NCBI RefSeq assembly: GCF_012935325.2
Contig: NZ_JABBYG020000004.1
Coordinates: 434,001 to 498,000, forward strand
Direction of reading: 5' to 3'
Length of the DNA: 64,000 nt
Origin: Paenibacillus sp. PL91
GTDB lineage: Bacteria > Bacillota > Bacilli > Paenibacillales > Paenibacillaceae
Below are positions 55,461-62,406 of the stretch, one piece after another. The position numbers and the translations under genes are program-made. Numbering within the stretch: the stretch's first letter is position 1; each line of letters begins with the position of its first letter. The notes under the pieces are model-generated. The model made no database searches. It saw nothing but the letters and a program-made list of their open reading frames with translations, and was not told where the DNA came from.

Positions 55461-55491
55461 ATCTCCGGCTTTCATGAAGGAGGTTTTTTTT
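55461..55491 (+). terminator. Possible terminator or attenuator overlapping a ribosome site before GH84
   Basis: ATCTC and CTT at 55461-55471 can pair with AAGGAGGT at 55477-55484 (three-base bulge), followed directly by eight T. The GGAGG in the stem is also the ribosome site for the short frame at 55495, so folding could link termination and translation. Confidence 0.4.
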
Positions 55492-55494
55492 GTT

Positions 55495-55554
55495 ATGCCC
55501 GAATGCGGGCATTCAGATGAAACTAATGGTGATAAACAAAGGAGGCAAGGATAA
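55495..55554 (+). CDS. Possible 19-residue leader peptide before GH84
   Basis: GAAGGAGG (55476-55483) is 11 bases before an ATG that opens a 19-codon frame (MPECGHSDETNGDKQRRQG), whose TAA at 55552-55554 is one base before the GH84 ATG. The GH84 ribosome site GGAGG lies inside this frame. The first 18 bases form a perfect 7-bp hairpin (ATGCCCG/CGGGCAT). It may be a coupled leader. A TTG at 55490 in the GH84 frame is an alternative use of the same ribosome site. Confidence 0.35.
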   Translation: MPECGHSDETNGDKQRRQG

Positions 55555-55555
55555 G

Positions 55556-58500
55556 ATGTCTAGAAAGACAATTAGCCTGTTAATCGCACTTTTCATGCTG
55601 ACAACTGTATTTTCTAACCTGGTAAGCTCGGCTGCCCAATCAACTGAAGCCCAGCTCAAGGCTGGCAACAGCGAGGGCACCTATGAAGTTTACCCACTGC
55701 CTCATAACGAGACCTACTACGGAGGAAGCTTTTCGATTACAGATGAGGTGAATCTCGTTATTGAAAGCGCCATCGATGAACCGACAACTAATCTTATTAA
55801 CAGCATACTTTCTACAAAAGCGATTCATGTGACGAGATCGGAGTCGGCTGTACCAGGTAAAACCAATGTTCTGATTGGAGTCAGACATTCAGGTGGAAAC
55901 GTAAACGCCTTCTTTGAGCAAAACGTGGAATACGATGCTGCTCTTTTTAGCAAAAATGATGCGTACGTTTTGGATATAGACAAGAAGCCGACGCAAGCTG
56001 GCAGCATCGCAATATTAGGAGCCAATACGGATGCAGCGTATTATGCGCTTGCTACTTTAAAGATGATTTTTGACCAAATGGCAGGGATGAGCATTCAATC
56101 GGTGAAATTCGAGGACTATTCCGATGCGAAGTGGAGAGGCTTTATCGAAGGGTTCTACGGATTTCCGTGGTCGCATGAGGATCGGATCAGCTTAATGCGA
56201 TTTGGCGGAACCGTCAAAATGAATTCGTATATTTTTGCGCCAAAGGACGATAAGTATCATAATTCCTCTTGGAGAACGCTGTATCCAGCTCATGAATTGG
56301 CGAAAATCAAGGAGCTTGTCGATGTCGGCCATGCATCCAAAACACAATTCGTATGGGCGATCCATCCCGGCTTCAACATGATTAATTGGAACCATTATGA
56401 CACGGAGCTTCAAACGCTGCTTGCCAAGCTGGACCAGCTTTATAGCGTCGGCGTTCGCCAATTCGGCTTGTTCATGGATGACATCAGCACCGCTCAATCT
56501 TTGATCGACAAAGACAAGCATGTGAAGCTCATTTCGGATGTTGCCAAGTGGGTCACAGCAAAGGGCGATGTCAAATCGTTGATCTATTGCCCGCCATTTT
56601 ACAATCAGGGCTGGACGGGAGAGTCGGGCAAGCCTTATCTGCAAGCGCTGCGCAGCGTTCCGGAAAACGTTGAAATCATGTGGACCGGAAGAGGCGTCGT
56701 TGGAACGGTAAATACGACCGATATGCAGTGGCCGAAGGATGCCCATGGCAGAAATCCTTATGTATGGTTGAACTGGCCGGTAAATGATTATAAGGATTCG
56801 AGACTTATGCTGGGCAAAGGGGAAGTGCTAACCCCCGGCACGCATAATCTTTCAGGCGTTGTATCCAATCCAATGGGGCATGCGGAGCTATCGAAAATTG
56901 CATTGTTCGCCGTTGCCGATTATACATGGAACGTGGATGATTTCAACAGCGATGAGAGCTGGCAAAATTCCTTCGATTACGTGGCACCGGAGGCTGCGTC
57001 CGAGCTAAATACGATTGCCTACCATTTGAGCGATCCATCGCCAAGCGGGCATGGATTGCAGGTAGGGGAGTCGGAAAATGTAAAGGCCGAGCTTGAGCAG
57101 TTTCTTAGCCGATTTGCGAATGAGCAATCAGTTGAAGCGGTCGGGCAGACCTTGATTACCGAATTTGATCATGTACTGCAGGCCATCGAAAAGTTCAAAG
57201 AAAAAAGTCAAAATCCGAGTATGCTGGAGGAGATTGACCCATGGCTGAACAGCTTGCGCTATGTTGTGGAGTCAAGCAAATACGCGGCACAATCGGCGAT
57301 TGCGCTTCAACAGGGAGAGCTGGGGTCGGCATGGGAAGGACTCGCCAAAGCGACAAATGCGCTGTCGGAGTCGAAGAAGATTAAGATCAAAAAATTAAAC
57401 TCTCCCGATGTTACGGTGGAAGCGGGTGCGAAGCGCCTCGTTCCTTTTGCCGAACAATTAATGAGCAAGCTGGATGCGCAAATTTATACATCGATTGACC
57501 CTGCATTTGTAGTTCCGCTTCCTATGAGCTCGTACGGCTCGCCAGCGGGGCTGAATCGAATGATTGATGGAGACAACAGCACGTCCACCTATTTCCAAAC
57601 GCTGCAAAAAAACGGCGACTGGTACGGGATCGATTTTGGCAAAACGGTTAAGGTTTATGATGTTGCGATCATACAAGGCAGAACCGACACGGATCATGAT
57701 ATCTTTCAAAGAGGTATTCTTGAATATTCCAACGACAAGCAATCTTGGACGGCAATTGGAGAGGAGAGATCAGGCTTTAAGATCGTTGCGAGTGAGCTCG
57801 ACTTGGAAGCGAGATACGTCAGATACCGATTGACGCATGCGGGAATTCCCGGCGGCAAGCCCGACCTGTGGACAGCGATTAGAGAATTTACGGTTAATGC
57901 GAATAAAGGAAAAGCAGCTATCTATACGAATGTGGAGGAGCTGAAGCAAACCGCTGTCATTGCTGCTAATGCATCCGCTGAGCTAAATGACATAGGAGAA
58001 ATGACGCTGGAGCCTTCCCAATACGTAGGGATCAAACTGCCGTCTATTGTGAAAATATCCGAAATTTCTCTCGAAAGCACAGTGCAACAAGCGGTGCTTG
58101 AATCATCGGAAAATGGCGTTGAATGGCAAACGGTAACCGTAGGAGGCCCGTATAGCAATGCCGCTTACATCCGATTAATAAACAAAGGGAATGATCCTAT
58201 TCCATTTGTTTTAAGCCGCTTAATGATGAGGATGAATACGTTTTCCGAGCCTACTGTCACTCATAATTACGAGAGCGTCTATCAAGGTGCGCTGCAGGAT
58301 ATTTTTAACGGGAAGTTAGAGAGTAAGGTTTGGTTTGGAGGAGAACAAAGGCTTGGCAAATATGTTCAAGTCGACTTGGGCGGCATTATCAATGTGCAAA
58401 ATGCAGCTGTCGTTATCGGCGATGGTGAAGGGGATTATTTTCGCAAAGGCGATCTACAGCTGTCCTTAGATGGTCAAAATTGGGAAACGATTCATAGCTT

Positions 58501-59662
58501 CAACAATCCGAATGATCGGAGTCTGAATTTCCCAGAGCATGAGGTTCCATACCGGTATAAGAGAGTTCAGGTGGATGGCAAACCAGCCAGATATATCAGG
58601 CTGGTCTCTACAGTAAACGATGCTTCTTGGCTTGCCCTTAATGAAATTCTCGTCAATGAAGGCTTGCCAAACACAGCAAGGGAGAACCCTTCCATTCAAG
58701 CAAGTCCGCAAGGGCCGCTCGGGAATGAAGCGGATTATGCCATCGACCATAAGCTGTCAACCTTTTATACGCCGATGGCACAAACGGAGTCAGGCGTTCT
58801 GAATTACAAGCTCTCGCATGAAACGGAGCTAAGTAAGGTGATTATAATGCAAAGCCCGCTTGGCATCTCGAATGCGGAGGTATCGGTAAGGGACCTGAAG
58901 GGCTGGCATCAAGCAGGGTTATTATCACAGTCGTACAACGTTATTGACACGTCCAAATACACAAATGTGCTGGAGGTTAAGCTTGCGTGGGACGGAGCAA
59001 TGAAGCCGAAGATCCATGAGATGATACCTGTGAAGAGGGATGGAGGAGTCATTGTTCCAGAAGGGGCATATTCGGAGTTAACGGGTGCCGCATCTGTCGC
59101 CGGAGGCCAGTTATTTGATCTGCAGCTTGGCTTAAAGAGCGTGACGGAAAGTGTTTATGCGCTTGACGTTACACTGGATTACGACGCAAATATGCTGGAA
59201 TTGGTGTCCTCGAAGTCGCTGAAAGAAGGAGTTAAGCTGCTGGATGCGGCGAAGCATACTCCTGGCAAGATTCGGCTTCTAATGGTTAGCGAAGGATCAA
59301 AGTATGCGATCACTGGCGATGTTCAGCTCTTAGAGCTGAAGTTTAAAGCAAAGACGGTGACCCAAACGGCTGAAAGCACCATAAAGGTATCCAAAATGAT
59401 GATGGGTAATGATCAGGGTACGGAGACGGAAGCGGCAGCTTCAACTTTCCGTATTCAAGTCACCTCGGCACCTGCAGGCATTCCGGGTGACGTGAACAAT
59501 GATGGCAAAGTATCGATTGGGGATCTCGCCATTGTAGCCGCGAATTACGGCAAAGACACAAGCAGTCCGGACTGGGAGCAAGTGAAGCATGCCGATTTAA
59601 CAAACGACGGTATGATCAATATTGACGATTTGGCGCTGGCAGCGCGGAAGATTTTAGAGTAA
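55556..59662 (+). CDS. GH84 beta-N-acetylglucosaminidase with CBM32 domains and cohesin-dockerin C-terminus
   Basis: This secreted protein of 1368 residues resembles NagJ/NagH-type enzymes of Clostridium perfringens (O-GlcNAcase or hyaluronidase family). A signal peptide (SSAAQS) precedes the N-terminal GH84 domain (about 40-180) and a barrel starting RGFIEGFYGFPWS near 194. The catalytic pair is Asp308-Asp309 in LFMDDIS. A helical region (about 490-640), a CBM32 (about 645-780) and two or three further discoidin-like sandwiches (to about 1160) follow. A cohesin-like module (about 1170-1300, SVYALDVTLDYDANML) and a dockerin (about 1307-1368, [15 protein letters not shown]) end it. The ATG at 55556 is ten bases after GGAGG at 55541-55545. 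It is separated from the other enzymes by an importer but carries the same tail. Confidence 0.92.
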   Translation: MSRKTISLLIALFMLTTVFSNLVSSAAQSTEAQLKAGNSEGTYEVYPLPHNETYYGGSFSITDEVNLVIESAIDEPTTNLINSILSTKAIHVTRSESAVPGKTNVLIGVRHSGGNVNAFFEQNVEYDAALFSKNDAYVLDIDKKPTQAGSIAILGANTDAAYYALATLKMIFDQMAGMSIQSVKFEDYSDAKWRGFIEGFYGFPWSHEDRISLMRFGGTVKMNSYIFAPKDDKYHNSSWRTLYPAHELAKIKELVDVGHASKTQFVWAIHPGFNMINWNHYDTELQTLLAKLDQLYSVGVRQFGLFMDDISTAQSLIDKDKHVKLISDVAKWVTAKGDVKSLIYCPPFYNQGWTGESGKPYLQALRSVPENVEIMWTGRGVVGTVNTTDMQWPKDAHGRNPYVWLNWPVNDYKDSRLMLGKGEVLTPGTHNLSGVVSNPMGHAELSKIALFAVADYTWNVDDFNSDESWQNSFDYVAPEAASELNTIAYHLSDPSPSGHGLQVGESENVKAELEQFLSRFANEQSVEAVGQTLITEFDHVLQAIEKFKEKSQNPSMLEEIDPWLNSLRYVVESSKYAAQSAIALQQGELGSAWEGLAKATNALSESKKIKIKKLNSPDVTVEAGAKRLVPFAEQLMSKLDAQIYTSIDPAFVVPLPMSSYGSPAGLNRMIDGDNSTSTYFQTLQKNGDWYGIDFGKTVKVYDVAIIQGRTDTDHDIFQRGILEYSNDKQSWTAIGEERSGFKIVASELDLEARYVRYRLTHAGIPGGKPDLWTAIREFTVNANKGKAAIYTNVEELKQTAVIAANASAELNDIGEMTLEPSQYVGIKLPSIVKISEISLESTVQQAVLESSENGVEWQTVTVGGPYSNAAYIRLINKGNDPIPFVLSRLMMRMNTFSEPTVTHNYESVYQGALQDIFNGKLESKVWFGGEQRLGKYVQVDLGGIINVQNAAVVIGDGEGDYFRKGDLQLSLDGQNWETIHSFNNPNDRSLNFPEHEVPYRYKRVQVDGKPARYIRLVSTVNDASWLALNEILVNEGLPNTARENPSIQASPQGPLGNEADYAIDHKLSTFYTPMAQTESGVLNYKLSHETELSKVIIMQSPLGISNAEVSVRDLKGWHQAGLLSQSYNVIDTSKYTNVLEVKLAWDGAMKPKIHEMIPVKRDGGVIVPEGAYSELTGAASVAGGQLFDLQLGLKSVTESVYALDVTLDYDANMLELVSSKSLKEGVKLLDAAKHTPGKIRLLMVSEGSKYAITGDVQLLELKFKAKTVTQTAESTIKVSKMMMGNDQGTETEAAASTFRIQVTSAPAGIPGDVNNDGKVSIGDLAIVAANYGKDTSSPDWEQVKHADLTNDGMINIDDLALAARKILE

Positions 59663-59673
59663 AAGGCTAGGAA

Positions 59674-59722
59674 GAGAAGGAGCATTCTGTAATTGGAATG
59701 CTCCTTTTCTGTTTGTATTTTT
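59674..59722. terminator. Terminator between convergent GH84 and MocR genes
   Basis: GAGAAGGAGCATTC at 59674-59687 pairs with GAATGCTCCTTTTC at 59696-59709, followed by TGTTTGTATTTTTTT. It probably serves both strands. Confidence 0.85.
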
Positions 59723-61147
59723 TTAGAATCGCTGAGCGATATCTGCGAGTCGTCTGGCTCCATCCCGCAATTGCCCTTCATTGACAAAGGAGTAGCTCAA
59801 ACGTATCCATGACCGCATCTCTCTAAGCGGATCACAGATTATGCCAGGAATAAAAGAGACGGATTGCCGGATGCTTTCGTTCAAAAACGCCTCCACAGGA
59901 AGCGCTTCGGGAAGCTTAAGCCATAAGTTAAAGCCTCCTTTTGGGCTATCCCAGGTCCATCCGGTTGCAGACAATTCCTCCTCAACAATCTCTTTTCTTA
60001 TTTGGAGGGCGATGCGCAGTTTGTCTAAGTGTTGTTTCATTCGTTCTGACTCGAAATAATGTAAAAATATTTTCTGATTGACCAGCGGCGTTCCGTTATC
60101 AGCCAAAGATTTTGCGATAATGAGTGGTTTTATTACTGACTGACGACCGATGACGGCACAAATGCGCAGACCAGGCGATATATATTTACTGAAGCTGCGG
60201 AGATATACAACCCATCCATCAGTATCGTATGAAAAAAAAGGCTGAGGCGGCGGCTGATCAAAATACATTTCGTGAATCGCATCATCTTCTATTAGTAAAC
60301 AGCGATAACGTTCAGCCAGCTCAACAAGCTGCTTACGCTGAGCAGCAGGAACCGTATATCCTGTCGGGTTATGAAAGGTAGGATTCATATAGAAAATCCG
60401 GGGGCGATATTGTTTCATGAGCATTTCAACCTTCTCCAAATCATAGCCGCTCGGGTAAATGTCGACAGTTAGAAACCGTGCCCCCTGTTGGCGGAACATA
60501 TCGAGCGCAGCGCTATAGGTAGGTCTCTCTACCAAGATGTAATCCATTGGTTTAATGTAGACCCTGGAAATTAAGTCAATCGCTTGTTGGCCGCCCGTCG
60601 TAATCAACAGATCGTTTTCTGTCAGTTGAAGATTGTGATTTCGCACCAAGTAGCGGCTAAGGAACTCACGAAGCTCTTCATCCCCTTGTACACTGGAATA
60701 CGTTCCCATTAACTTCGGATAGATATCAAACACTTTTTTCACATATTCAGATAGGTATAGATTCGGCAGCAAATTCGGATCAATGAGTGATTGGGACAAT
60801 TGATAAGTAACGGGTATCTGTTGGATTTCTGCCAAAGCATTTTTTAGATAGCTGGAAGAGGTTTGAGGGCTAATGTCCGTATGGCCAGGTATAGCCTCTT
60901 TCGGATTGATTGGACTTACATAATAACCTGATTTCTCTTTTACATAGACCTTCTCGTTTTGTTTCAATAACTGATAGGCTCGAAACACAGTCAGCCGATG
61001 TATCTTGAGATCTTGGGCGAGCAGCCGTATTGAAGGCAGCTTGTCATGCGCTTCCAACTCTCCACGCTCGATTCTGATCATGATGTAATCGTATGCTAGC
61101 CTGAAAAGTAGTTTGCTGTCCTGCGTGGATGATGATGCCTTCTTCAT
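59723..61147 (-). CDS. MocR-type GntR/aminotransferase-fold transcription regulator
   Basis: The 474-residue cytosolic protein has an N-terminal GntR winged helix (LPSIRLLAQDLKIHRLTVFRAYQLL, about 35-65). A full fold-type-I aminotransferase domain follows with the PLP-binding Lys in RSFSKYISPGLR near 310 and the conserved Asn/Asp segments MNPTFHNPTG and EDDAIHEM. MocR proteins use PLP as effector and commonly control a divergent gene, here the EamA transporter. GGGAGGAG on the minus strand supports the ATG at 61147. A direct repeat in the intergenic region is its likely operator. Confidence 0.92.
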   Translation of the reverse strand: MKKASSSTQDSKLLFRLAYDYIMIRIERGELEAHDKLPSIRLLAQDLKIHRLTVFRAYQLLKQNEKVYVKEKSGYYVSPINPKEAIPGHTDISPQTSSSYLKNALAEIQQIPVTYQLSQSLIDPNLLPNLYLSEYVKKVFDIYPKLMGTYSSVQGDEELREFLSRYLVRNHNLQLTENDLLITTGGQQAIDLISRVYIKPMDYILVERPTYSAALDMFRQQGARFLTVDIYPSGYDLEKVEMLMKQYRPRIFYMNPTFHNPTGYTVPAAQRKQLVELAERYRCLLIEDDAIHEMYFDQPPPQPFFSYDTDGWVVYLRSFSKYISPGLRICAVIGRQSVIKPLIIAKSLADNGTPLVNQKIFLHYFESERMKQHLDKLRIALQIRKEIVEEELSATGWTWDSPKGGFNLWLKLPEALPVEAFLNESIRQSVSFIPGIICDPLREMRSWIRLSYSFVNEGQLRDGARRLADIAQRF

Positions 61148-61194
61148 TATTTCTCCTCCCCCTTAACGTTTATTGTACATTATGCTTTGGCAAT

Positions 61195-61221
61195 CTGTTC
61201 TACTATTATACAACTGTTCTA
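61195..61221. promoter_or_regulatory. Direct repeat and minus-strand -10 box, probable MocR operator
   Basis: CTGTTCTA occurs at 61195-61202 and 61214-61221 in direct orientation, 19 bases apart. Between them the minus strand reads TATAAT (61210 to 61205), a likely -10 box of the regulator gene. MocR proteins typically bind direct repeats, so autoregulation and control of the divergent transporter fit. Confidence 0.5.
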
Positions 61222-61263
61222 TTCATTGCAGTGTATGATACGTAGCAAGAGGGGGGAGCATAC

Positions 61264-62211
61264 ATGATTATTATCAATTACTTGCTCATATGTTTCATTT
61301 TTGGCACGACATTTTTAGCCATAAAGATAGGGGTCGATGCTTCAACACCGCCGTTCTTCTCAGCGGGAATAAGGTTCTTTGTTGCAGGCCTGCTATTGTT
61401 TCTCTGGCTCGTATGGAAGAAAAAAGCAAGCTTTGCTCTGCTCATTCACAAGGAAATGTTTATTACGGGAATAGGACTGACGTTCGGTACATTCGCAACT
61501 TTGTACTGGGCCGAGCAATACGTCTCATCCGGTATCGCAGCTGTTTTATCAGCTACGGCACCTATGATCATTCTTGTGCTGCAAGTGCTTGTCATGCGGC
61601 AGAAGACGTCAGCACGCTCCGTATTCGGATGTTTGCTTGGATTCGCAGGAATCGTTATCTTACTGCTTCCACGATTGTCTCTATCCCATGACATAGGGTG
61701 GATTATCGGCTGCGTCGCTATTTTATTCGGACAGATCTTCTATGCATCGGGTACTCTATATTCCAAACGAGTCATTCAACGATTCCCGCAAGCATCACCC
61801 ATTGCACTTAACGCAGTTCAAATGATTTGGGGAGGACTGCTGCTTCTTATTCTGTCATCGATCACAGAACAAGTGGACATCCAGAGCATGTTAACGACAA
61901 AAGCAATCGGGTCCTTACTCTACTTAATCGTTATCGGATCAATGGTAGGACACAGTCTCTTCTATTGGCTGATCGCCAAAACAAATCCTATCTTTCCGGC
62001 AACTTGGCTCTATATTTCACCAACAATTGCCCTCGTACTTGGCGTTTTATTATATGGAGAGACCATTACTTGGTTGTCGGTAATAGGAGTGTTTACTATT
62101 ATCGGTGGAACGATTTGCGCCAATCTGGACAGTTTGAAACTATTGATTGATAAGAGGAGAACAGCAGTCTCAATATCCGTTAGAAAAGCTGCTGAGATGC
62201 GAGATTGGTGA
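61264..62211 (+). CDS. EamA-family (DMT) transporter
   Basis: The 315-residue membrane protein has ten predicted segments in two EamA repeats (each with a conserved Trp/Glu segment, TLYWAEQYVSSGIAAVLSATAPM and ALVLGVLLYGETITW). It is probably a metabolite or amino acid exporter of the RhaT/YdcZ superfamily. AGAGGGGGGAG precedes the ATG. It is divergent from the MocR regulator, its likely controller. The substrate is unknown. Confidence 0.9.
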   Translation: MIIINYLLICFIFGTTFLAIKIGVDASTPPFFSAGIRFFVAGLLLFLWLVWKKKASFALLIHKEMFITGIGLTFGTFATLYWAEQYVSSGIAAVLSATAPMIILVLQVLVMRQKTSARSVFGCLLGFAGIVILLLPRLSLSHDIGWIIGCVAILFGQIFYASGTLYSKRVIQRFPQASPIALNAVQMIWGGLLLLILSSITEQVDIQSMLTTKAIGSLLYLIVIGSMVGHSLFYWLIAKTNPIFPATWLYISPTIALVLGVLLYGETITWLSVIGVFTIIGGTICANLDSLKLLIDKRRTAVSISVRKAAEMRDW

Positions 62212-62246
62212 TCACCGAAGTTATCATATTAGTTATAAAAGCAGCT

Positions 62247-62273
62247 AAGACCATTAAAAAATGGTCTTTTTTT
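62247..62273 (+). terminator. Intrinsic terminator after the EamA transporter
   Basis: AAGACCATT at 62247-62255 pairs with AATGGTCTT at 62260-62268 around an A-rich loop, followed by TTTTT. Confidence 0.85.
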
Positions 62274-62406
62274 GTTGAATTTATGCAAGTTAAATTGGAT
62301 TGCTTCGCTTTCGAAGGATATGTGGCGTGCAAATGGGCAAAATAAACCAATTCAGTTACCTGGAAGTATGAAGACGTCTAAATCATTTCGAGGATGTGGA
62401 TTTAAC

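Noticed and set aside
30535..59662. C-terminal EF-hand repeats as a plain calcium-binding tail
   Set aside because: Two loops spaced as in dockerins, each followed by a helix with conserved Leu/Ala, and an adjacent cohesin in all six enzymes make a dockerin the better reading.
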